A stretch of DNA of 64,000 nt, taken from assembly GCA_016806645.1 (NCBI GenBank), contig JACSYO010001855.1, positions 141,001 through 205,000 of the forward strand, written 5' to 3'. Made by a program: the position numbers and the translations under genes. The first letter of the stretch is position 1. Every line of letters starts with the position of its first letter. Shown piece after piece: positions 49,971 to 61,100 of the stretch. The DNA is from Ophiodon elongatus. Taxonomy: Eukaryota; Chordata; Actinopteri; Perciformes; Hexagrammidae. A model generated the notes under the pieces. That model searched no databases and was not told where the DNA came from. It saw only the letters and a program-made list of their open reading frames with translations.

Positions 49971-52390
49971 GCCTTGTCTGGCTCTTTAATTCACTGGACA
50001 ATGATTTCTATATTGGAATTAGGATTTTTCCTCTTCAGCTCTGCCATGTAGGTGAATACATACATATGCACACAAACGTTTATTTTTGACATATGTTGAG
50101 TTCTCCCTTTCTCTCTCGCTCTCCTATTCGGTAGCATCATTTAAAAATGTCTCCTTTTTTCTTGGATAATCAAATTGGCAATTATGAAATTAATGAATGC
50201 ATAAATCAATGCTTTGTTCTGAAAATAGATTTCAGCATCTGGAAGTGGTTGTTTGCCTCATGACGATTATTAGAGGAAGGTCAAAGTTCATGCTGCCTTT
50301 GAAGCTGTCTGTTAGTTTTTCCTTTCACCTTTAACAATTTGATGAAACAAAAACAATGTGGTAATATCTCTAGGATTTCTTATTGAATTAATAATAATTG
50401 AATAGGCATACTGTGTGTGTATTTGTATATCGTGTTGTCAATCATGACACAGATAGGCTTTTCAAGCAGTTACAAATCTTTAATTCAAAAGTTAACACTG
50501 TCAAATATTAGTTTCTGTATTTGTCATATACAATATCTGTTTTAACCACATTTCTAAAAATCTTTTTTTCTCTGTTTTCAAAGATAACGGGTTAATAAGT
50601 AATAAAATATATAGTTAATACAATGACTAAATAAATGAATGATGACTATCTTTATTTGTGGTTGTGGAGAACAACATGGAGAAACACTGCTTTTATTTCA
50701 CTGAATCCTTTCTGACCAGATTTTACCAGTTTTCCAAAAATCAAACCTTTCTACCTTTAGTGATGAACTTCCATTTTGCAAGTCCTCTGTACATTTATTT
50801 GCCCCTTTAAATTAATCCAGAGAAGAAGAAAAAAACACAATTCTGGTGTAAAATGGTCTAAAGGAGTTTCAAGATATATAGTGTAATGGCACTGCAGTTG
50901 GCATCTACTTAACCTAAAAAGTAATTGAAAAATAAGTGAGGTAGCTGCTGATCAATGAATTCGAACTATGTTATATGCACTGTTGTTTAATGCTTGAAGG
51001 ATAATACTAGGCCTGTCAGAAAGTCTTGCAAAATCACCATCAAGTCCTCAAGGTCTCTTGCATTGCTCATTCTGCCTCACTGATTCTTGCAGTACACATA
51101 AATATAAATACAAATATCACAAGAAATATTATAGTGTATGACACACAATGCTGGGTAGGTGTTATGTAGAAAATGAGCACTGTGGAACTGTTTTTAATCA
51201 CATAAATGTGTATTCTAACTTCCTCGCAATATGAAAACAAAAACATGAAAAGAAACAACTTCATTATTTGCATTTCAAAGATTCAACATGAGATTAGTAC
51301 AGGAGTATAGGAGGAGTGCGTAGACAAAATAGCACAAACTAGTAAATTACACTGCCTCAATCAAAATACATCATGTCGAAATCCCAGGGTGCATCTCCTT
51401 TTCATCAAGAACACAATGGGATCAAGAGGTGGGCGTTCATTGCTTTCTGGTTCATAATTACATATCAAACTTTTTGCATCACTGTCAAAGGAGAAATTCA
51501 CTCAGTTTGTTTCAAGATTGCTACTCGAGGCTCAGGCGTCCTTGCTTGTTCACAGGCTTACACCTTAGGGGAGAAAGTGGGGGTTCAGTGTGGATCTGGC
51601 AACCCAAGAGAACTACTGTATCCATGATCCAGTTGTATATACTTGTATGCCTATCTACATGTGCATCATCGTCATATCTTGATGGGTGTGCACCGTGCTT
51701 CCAATATTCCTCCAATAAAGAGAAAAACAGCTGAAAGGAGATGACTGGAGATGAAGAGCTGCAGTAGTTTGCCAGACAGCTTGCATAGAGAAAGCTCCAG
51801 TCGTCCGCCCTCCTCCACCTTCCCTGGAACTCAAGCATGCTTCTAGAGGATGTTGACTTTTCCTTCATGTAACTTTTTCAAATTAATTTCAGTCTCCAGT
51901 CTGCTTATCAAGACAAAATTGCTTCATATATATACTACATACTTCATCATACTCATTTTTTTGTCTTTTTGTAATTAGGAAGATGTGTAGCAGGGATAAA
52001 TCATAAATGGTCATAGATAGCCCTCAGTCATTAAATACACAGTAACAGTCAACAGACAGTTTACAAGTTTATAACCATACCCTTCATGTGGGAGCACAGA
52101 GAGACATTTTCTTACAGGAAACCTACAGTTGTATCTACCGTAAATTACAGAATTACTATCTTAGTGAACATCACAACTTAAAATTTAAGGGTATAAAGTG
52201 AGGAGCTAGATTTGAAAGTGATTGCTGCGTATCACAGACTTTAGTCTTCAGCAGTTGTCTTGGACAATCCCCCCAAACCCTAAATAAATGTGATAACCTC
52301 CACAAACAGTGGGCCTTTATCCAGCAGATCCTCACGGGCAGCTGCAGAGAGTGTCTAAAGTATGTCTGTGGTCTTGTTAGTGGTGGTGCT
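49971..52390 (-). other. gap between rabgap1l promoter and fam163a stop
   Basis: 2.4 kb, probably mostly fam163a 3' UTR. Minus-strand AATAAA hexamers occur near 50690 and 50790, but none stands out. A 115-codon minus frame at 51521-51868 has no family resemblance and is treated as UTR. Confidence 0.45.
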
Positions 52391-52427
<37 letters not shown>

Positions 52428-52452
52428 GTGTAAGTGTAAGTGAAGAGAGGGA

Positions 52453-52491
<39 letters not shown>
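52391..52491 (+). repeat. compound (TG)n / (GTGTAA)n microsatellite
   Basis: TG tract, three GTGTAA-like units, a short spacer and a second TG tract. In the fam163a transcript this is a (CA)n tract starting about 26 nt after the stop codon. Confidence 0.95.
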
Positions 52492-52492
<1 letters not shown>

Positions 52493-52516
52493 GTGTTTTC
52501 TTTTTTTTTAGGATGG

Positions 52517-53685
<1,169 letters not shown>

Positions 53686-54287
53686 CTGACACAGGCACAG
53701 GAAGTGACATTATTAACAAGAGCTTCCCACTGCACAGCAAATGTGAAGTTTAATCAAATCAGGCGACGGTCACCGTCACAGTAAACACAGATGGAATATA
53801 TTTTCTATGTAAGTACGTTACTAGAGCAAACTAAAAATGCCATTCTGTTATTATACAGGAAGAATTAGGTGGAAAACATGCAAAGTCTAAATTACTTAAA
53901 TACATGTTTGCATTATGATAGATATAGACTGCCATCATAAAGATACCTGATTATATATTTTTTATTATTATTCTAAACTTAATTTACTGTTTATTTACAA
54001 CCTTTAATACCATAATAACCAAACTGCAACTATTCTTTTTGCAGCGTAAATGACCACATAATGTTAATCTTCGCTTGTCTAAATATACACATATAGGGAC
54101 ATTTATTTATATATATTTTTAAATTAGTATTTAACTTAATGTAACTGAAAACTAGAAACATAAATCAAATAATATTATAAATTCATATATAAAGCACATT
54201 TAGATTAACAGAACAACATTTTAATAATTTTTTTCATGTGATATAAGTTTTATAAAACCTGGTCATGATTATTGTTATTATACTCAC

Positions 54288-54309
54288 GTTCAGCGAAGTT
54301 GCTTAACAC
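54288..54309 (-). other. fam163a: candidate 22-nt 5' UTR micro-exon of fam163a
   Basis: On the minus strand CTGCTTTCAG|GTGTTAAGC continues for 22 nt to GCTGAAC|GTGAGTA, a good acceptor and donor pair. It lies 0.6 kb upstream of the start-codon exon. A further donor-like GAT|GTAAGTC is seen near 54402-54408. Neither has coding content. This is splice-site inference only. Confidence 0.3.
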
Positions 54310-54364
54310 CTGAAAGCAGAGAAATACAGTAACAGGGGTAGTTATATTAAATGGCATAGATCGC

Positions 54365-54365
<1 letters not shown>

Positions 54366-54397
<32 letters not shown>
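54366..54397 (+). repeat. (CAGA)n microsatellite
   Basis: Eight tetranucleotide units upstream of the candidate fam163a micro-exon. Confidence 0.95.
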
Positions 54398-56322
54398 ATG
54401 ACTTACATCAGAAGAGTGTTTGAAGGTTGCAAGGGTGTAGAGAGGTCAAACCAGAGGTCAAAGGTGAGAGGTCACACCGCTGGATAGCCACACTGTATGA
54501 ACATCTGAGCAACAGGAAGAAATGGCAAACCATTCAATTGAAGAAACTTTACACATTGTTTCACCACAAGGTGGCACAGAGAGAACAGTAAAAAATCTCT
54601 CACAGATGCGCAAACATTCATCCTTTTGGCACTAGATAATGCCTTGGGATGACTAGGATGACAAGGAATGAAGGAGAAGAAAGGAAGTAAGGAAACTAGC
54701 AAAAAAAAGTAATAAAAAAAAAGAGGAAAATGGGAAGCAAGGTAAGAAAGTCATGATTATGATACATAAATGTACACAGGGCATAAACGTGCACCATCGC
54801 ACCCACACACAAACTAATGTTGCATTATATACTTACAGAGGTTGGACAAAATAATACCAACACCTGTTTTGATGCAATGTAAATCCATTTTTTTGTCCCC
54901 TTGCAAATACCAATAATAACTTAATTTACTACCACACCACAGCTTCAAAAAAATATCACAGAGTTGAAAAAACTTTCAACAAATAAATCACAAAAAATAA
55001 CTTGAACTTGCATTCTTTCTATTAGTGAGCAGGGGACGACTCTTGTGGCTGCAGAAATAAGTCATATTGTACAGAAGTCTATGAGAAAATGACCCTACTT
55101 CTTAGTAAACACAAGTTTATGGTCTCAATCGCTAGTTTCAAGCAAGTCTTCTCCAACACAGTAACATGTTCATTTAGTAAATAATGGTCCCACTTTGAGT
55201 AAAATGGAGAAAAAAGCGTGCGTGCGTGCGTGCATGCGTGCGTGCGTGCGTGCGTGCGTGCGTGAATCAGTAAATGTTTGCATGTAGTGAGTGGTTGGAA
55301 CACTGGAAAGTCCAAGTCCATTTACCGTAAATGTGTCCACTTGCTGTAAATAAACACAGCCGTGTCATTATAGATATTCATATCCTGTTTCTGTACACTC
55401 TTTTCACGGTCTACTCCGCCAGGGTAGTTTCAGATCTTCTCAAATTAATTTTCCTTCAGGTTTTGCGAGAAATATTCAGTGAAACAGAACTCATAGGTCA
55501 CATCACTGCTGTCAGACAAAGAGGAAAGAAACTGAGAATAATTAATAAAAACATCAAAGTCTCCAAATCCTCAGATGTGCATATTCTTGAGCAATATTAC
55601 TCTATGTCGTCACACAATCAAATACACACAAACACATGCATGCAGCATTACAGTATAGCAGAGCAGCAGTAAAAGTGATTTAGTGGCGAGGGGCTCTGTT
55701 GTTAAAGGGTTTTAATCTGCACGCTGAGGCTTGTCTAGATGAAGCAAATCTATCACTCCTGATAAAGACATGCCAAATCTATGATTGGGGTGGAGGACAT
55801 TTTAATGAAAGGAAAGGAAGGATGAAGAATAAGGGGGAAAAGGATACAGAAGGTAAGAATGTATGCATCTAAGGAAGGAGGAAAATAGGAAAGGAAGGAA
55901 TTAAGTAAGTGGCACTATGTGTACGAATGTTGACACATGCATGAACGTTTTTCTGCATGACCACACAGGGCTAATACCTCAGCCTGTCACATATGATTCC
56001 TGCTGTCTGCTGTCTGGATTGAGTGTGTTAGTGTTTGTGTACATGCTATGGTTTCATGGAAGCAGTTTGTCCTGTTTTGTGATTTGATAGATAAAGTATG
56101 TCAGTCCATCATTGTGCAAAGTGTTAATGAGGTCCATATTTAATAAGAGACCTGTTTAGTGAGATCCAGCCACCTTACTATTGAGATGGTTGCATCTACT
56201 GGTCTTCTCCCCAGAGCACCACAGTAAGAAGCTCAGAGAAGAGCAAAGCAACTAAACCTTCACTCAGTGGTACTGACCAAGAACTGTCACTGTGACCTCT
56301 CACAAGTGCAATACAAACACAA
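54398..56322. other. upstream of fam163a; no gene found
   Basis: Contains the GCGT microsatellite. GGTTGGACAAAATAATACCA near 54841 resembles a common teleost repeat. No exon recognised. Confidence 0.5.
55216..55264 (+). repeat. (GCGT)n microsatellite
   Basis: About twelve CpG-containing tetranucleotide units with one GCAT interruption. Confidence 0.95.
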
Positions 56323-56330
56323 CTTAATGG

Positions 56331-56635
56331 TAGGGCAGGGCGATCATTTTATAAGATCATTTATCGTCTTTTAATGGAATCATACTGTGACGAAATCGTA
56401 TATTGTGATATTATGATTCAGATTTAAGTTGCTTAAATTTATATTAACAAACACATAATAACTCAAATTTCTCAGAAATATTACAGTACTTACTTAAATA
56501 AGAAAATACTTTTCATTTGTCAAGTATTTAATTTGCACAGGAGTGGGCTATACAAAACCATGTGGTTATTTCATACAGACTATTTATTTATTGATAATAT
56601 TGAATACATTGTGATAGAAATATTGCCCAGCCCTA
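56331..56635. mobile_element. hAT-like MITE (GCTGGGCAAT family) with 8-bp target duplication
   Basis: 305-bp element starting TAGGGCAGGGCGAT and ending ATTGCCCAGCCCTA, imperfect inverted ends. The flanks are CTTAATGG (56323-56330) and CTTAATGT (56636-56643), an 8-bp duplication with one mismatch, the hAT hallmark. AT-rich inside, no coding capacity. Resembles a widespread teleost family whose ends read TAGGGCTGGGC. Confidence 0.75.
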
Positions 56636-56639
56636 CTTA

Positions 56640-57124
56640 ATGTGCAATACTTAAGAAATTCTATGTTAGAGACTCAGATTCAGAGCTGTTTTGGATGTTT
56701 AGTGAGAAAACCTCTTCACATCTGTGCCCTGGTGGCAATTACAAATAGGACAACTTGGACTTTCTGGCAGCCTAATAGGATTAATTGAAAGAGTACTCCA
56801 CCAATTTACTATGCACTAACATTGTTGGAGTGTATCAAAATCAATGCAGCAGAACCAGATAAATCCTCAACCTTTCTTCCTCCTTGTCAAAATCTGGTGA
56901 CACATTACCCACAATGCATATTAACCACCAACAGATCAGTTTGATACTTGGGTGTGTTATGCTATTAGTGGCTAAATAGCCACAAACCACTAGCAGATAT
57001 GAGGAGCAGGCAACAGAGGTCCAGTGCGCTCACTTCTTTCTAAATCCGGAGGGGGTGGGGAGGTCTTTTTGTTGTTGTTCCAACAACATTTCCAATAATT
57101 GAAATTATTTAAAAAAAAAATAAT

Positions 57125-57159
<35 letters not shown>

Positions 57160-57160
57160 G
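56640..57160. repeat. probable dispersed repeat ending in an AT microsatellite
   Basis: The segment at 56930-57060 (GCTATTAGTGGCTAAATAGCC, then GAGGAGCAGGCAACAGAGGT) resembles a high-copy teleost repeat. It ends in an A-rich run and (AT)n at 57130-57156, immediately before the LTR target site. No ends or coding region identified. Confidence 0.3.
57119..57156 (+). repeat. (AAT)/(AT)n microsatellite
   Basis: Short AAT run then about 13 AT units, ending 6 bp before the LTR target duplication. Confidence 0.9.
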
Positions 57161-57166
57161 ACAGCA

Positions 57167-57739
57167 TGTTACGCCCCCTGACTTAACTCTGACCTCTTCT
57201 TGGAAGAGGGCTGTCTCTCTGTTTCAGGTCTGCCACGCCCACTTTGCAGTTCCTGGAGCACCTACACCTGAGAGGCATCAGTCAATCAGTGGAGCTGGAT
57301 ATAAACTCCCAGATCCAGTACTTCCATCTCTTCCCTCTCTGAGCTGTGACCGTTCAGACTTGGCGAACCAGTGGTGCCAGTGTGCAGGCCACCATTTGTC
57401 GTAATTTTGGGGAAGCTGTGTAGGGGTTCTCTGCTATTTACGTTGTCATTTTTGTTTTCTCTTTGTTTTGTGGATAGTTAGGGAGCTCAGTATTTTCCTT
57501 TTGCTTCGGTAGGCCAGTTGAACTTGTTTTCTAGTTAGTGTGGGGGTTTTGTTTATTATTATGGCCTTAGAGATCCTGATGTCCTTGCTTCCATTCTAGT
57601 TGGTTTATCTTTGTTAATCGCTAGAGTTGTCAAATAAATGCTACTTATTGTTCCTTAAGTGTTTCAACTGCCTTATTGTTTTATTATACCCTTGTGTTAC
57701 TTCCTGTGTACCCCTAGGCACACTATATAGGCCGTAACA
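57167..57739 (+). mobile_element. solo LTR, Ty3/gypsy-type, with 5-bp target duplication
   Basis: A 573-bp unit begins TGTTACG and ends CGTAACA (7-bp inverted ends with TG...CA termini) and is flanked on both sides by CAGCA (57162-57166 and 57740-57744). Inside are TATAAA (57300-57305) and, 328 bp on, AATAAA (57633-57638), giving the U3-R-U5 order on the plus strand. No internal retroelement region adjoins it, so it is a solo LTR left by recombination between two LTRs. The 5-bp duplication fits Ty3/gypsy or BEL; the end sequence leans to Ty3/gypsy. Confidence 0.85.
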
Positions 57740-57744
57740 CAGCA

Positions 57745-58100
57745 ACTAAACTTAAGTGCAAAATAGGAGATTGACGGCATTTCTATTGCCTCTCAATGGC
57801 TCTAAACACGGCGACACAGCTAATCGTGCTAACAATGGCAAAAGTGCTGGCAGAGCTAACAGTGTTTACTCGAGGGGGAACCGGGGTGTGAGTGCTACGC
57901 TTCTACAACAACGACGTCTGTTGGGACGGCGTTATCAGCTGTAACCATATGAGAGCAATGCAGAGCAGCTGCCGTACCAACCAGTGGGGCACGCGTACAT
58001 ACGCAAACATGCACTAAAAGCATGCGCGGCCGGCCCGTCTAGTTCAACAAAGCAACAAGAAACTCAGATAACACGCACAAGAGACTTCATTCTCCGCTCA
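57745..58100. mobile_element. repeat-like GC-rich segment beside the solo LTR
   Basis: Contains GGGACGGCGTTATCAGCTGT and GCATGCGCGGCCGGCCCGT, phrases I recognise from dispersed teleost repeats. GC content and CpG are well above the surroundings. No ends could be fixed. The LTR inserted at its left border. Confidence 0.35.
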
Positions 58101-61100
58101 GGTAGACATTATTCAACTGTATCTTCACATGGCATATAGTTGTTTGCTGCTATATTATTGCTCTGAAGAACTAACATTTTGTGTCATGTTTTTGTTCTTC
58201 GGCTGTTTGTCATTTCCCTGTTCATTGCAATGTGAAAATATTATGTCCATTGTCAAGACACTCCAAAATAGATCAACGTTAGTGTGCATGTTTAATTTAA
58301 AAGCATTTAAGAGTGACTCCATTACATACTTTAGTACAAACACATAATTACATTGTGCCCTCTATACAATATGGATACAGGAACTACCAGCAGCAAAAGC
58401 AGATGAGGCAGGTTGACGTCAGCAAAAAACTAAAGGACCAAACTGCATCACACAATAGCTCCTGAGACGTGTTTAGCATCTCAAACTGATGATATGTCCC
58501 AGTGTTATATTTTGAATGGGTTTCTTCATTAAAACACACTGTGCATGAAGTGCTGTCAGACTCTGAGGAGAAGAAAAGAAGGTGGTGTTGCTTCCAGATG
58601 CTGCCATCTCAATCGAGCTCATAAACTATGTTTCTGTCAGAAAGTACACTAGCCTTCAATTATTTGTGGAGACCAAACTGGATGGCGGCTGACAGATTCC
58701 TCTTAACATCGTTCATCATAACTTTCTCCAGTGAGTGCAATCTCAGAGTCAGTACACCAAACTATTTTTCATAATTAATGCCAGCACCATGACTTGTACT
58801 GCATGGAGGAAATGGAGTCGCCGCTGTCACCACAACATCCTTTACTCAAACACGAAATAACAGATTTGTTTTTCTCCCTGTTAACATGTTGCTCTGCAAA
58901 CACTTTTAGACAAACTTGTTGGTTGGATTAATCTGAGTTCACTTCATCTGACAAACTACAGAGAGAAATGAGATATCTGCATCAGCACACACACACATAA
59001 CACACACACGCTCGCATGCAAACACTCGTGCAAGCACAGACCGAAAGAGAGCTGGATCAGTCACCATTGGGTCCAGATTAGAGTGGCCCTCAATCCCCAA
59101 TACTGCCTGAAGAGCCCTGTATACTGATAAGACTCTCTCACACACACATACTGCATACAGAATTCACTCAGGCAATCCTGTACTCATGCATTACCAAATA
59201 AATCAGGACATCCTAATAAAACATCCACTAGAACAGACACCAATGGGAACTTTCAGCCGTTTCATAGTGATTTGTTTGAGCTCCTGCGAAACAGACATGA
59301 CGGCTGTCAAAAATACACTTAACGAGCAATAAGTCCATAGATCTATCCGTCAAATTCGCAAGCATAATAATATAAAAACTATAGGTGTGTCTCAGTTGAA
59401 TTCTACACTGTGGATGATGAAATCCTCACAGAATTCATTCGGTGTGTCACTTTGTTGTGAGTTGGCGCTGCACTGCAATCTGGTGCTCAGCACATTTTAG
59501 TTTTGGGAAAGCCGTTTTTTTTTCTTTAGAGCTTGAATCTGTAACATTTTAGCCTGAGGCAGAAAAACATTTTTCCATCCCACCATCAATGTTCAAATTC
59601 CCACTTTGACACCTGTCAGTCATCTTGGTATGCTTATGTGTATCCTGCGGCTGTAAATAACGCTGGTGCCTGTTAATGGTTATACATTATATTAATTTTC
59701 TTTATCTGTATTTATTTTGTAATTAAATAAATAGTGAAAATCATATAATAAACCACAATTTGCAGCTAAAAAAAAATCTGTTTAACTGGCTCCTTTTGTT
59801 GGTTTGTTTTTTACATAAATCATTGATCACATGTCTTAGTTGTTCAGCAATATAAACAGGTATAGTGTTGCTCATTGACAACTGTTTTCCTCAGGTGAAG
59901 AAACAATTAGATCAATTAGAGCTTTAATATTAATTTTAAATTTCAATAAAAAAGAAGCAAACGTTCTACATAGCAAGCTAACTACCTAGCAACACCCTTT
60001 AAACATAGCAACAGAAGAATGGCACAAAAATTACGGAAAACGTGAATGATGTCTTCGCAGATACACAGGTTCTTGTGTGTGTCAAGATAATATATTTTCT
60101 TTTGTGTTTTGATTGTTACCAACCACAAAATGACCCCTAGGGACAAAGACTAGGAGTAATATGTGTTTTGGTTTAGTTTCTGTCTGCATCTGTTTGTTAA
60201 GTTAAAGAACTGGAGCCAGCACTGAGCTCGAGAGGGGGTCTGTCAGCAGACTAAAAGAAAGGGGCATAACGTGAAGGGGGTGTAACTTGAAGTTGCAGCT
60301 GCGGCTGGCTAGTTAGTTAGCTCGCTAGCTAGCTTTCATGCTATACTGGTGACAGAAAATGAGCTGGACAGTCACTTATCTGGCAATAGAAAAGTGATTT
60401 CCCTATGCTGTGACAGTGTGCGTGGATGAAACATAAAGCTGATAAATTCCTACTCATTTAGCGGCGGTCTAGTTAGCTAGCTAGCAGCTAATTCTTCTCT
60501 TTTGAGTTTAAATGGCGGTTGGAAAACCATCTCAAAGGTGCATTACTGCCACTACTGAACTGCAGTGTGGAGCAGTAGATTTGCATTTAATATGAGGGAC
60601 TTTTACCTGGTTATGAAATAGTCTCAATCCAATAATGATGCCTCTATATGATCTACATATTTGAAAGAGATCAGCAAGAAGATTAGCTATTTCTTTATAG
60701 TTATTCTAAATGCTTGTCATCTGTGCCACTGGGTTGGATTCCGTGCAAATCAGCCAAGATCCTGCAGGTTCACCAGAAACTCATTCAGCTCAGATTCCAG
60801 CGAGGCCTCCGGCAGCAACCAGCACGCCTCAGAAAGACCCAGATCCGTCTTCGCTGTCGTCTTTGACACACTACATAATTCAGATTATGTCTTGGTGCAT
60901 TGCACTACACTAGACTATGTTGATGTTTAATGTTTTTTACACCTGCAATCATTGGTCTTTCATATTTTGTGGGTTTTATCAGCTTGTTGGCGCCCCATTG
61001 CTTCCACTTCCATTACTGCTTTACTTTGTCTTATAAATTATTCTCTTTGTTGGATAAATAATATATGAAATGTGTAGGATAATGATGTAAACTGCAGGTT

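Noticed and set aside
51521..51868. 115-codon minus frame between fam163a and rabgap1l
   Set aside because: Lies in the probable fam163a 3' UTR, with open plus frames on the same DNA; no domain.
58939..59145. 68-codon minus frame with VLGIEGHSNLDPMVTDPALF
   Set aside because: Partly encoded by a CA-rich tract, no splice context, no known family.
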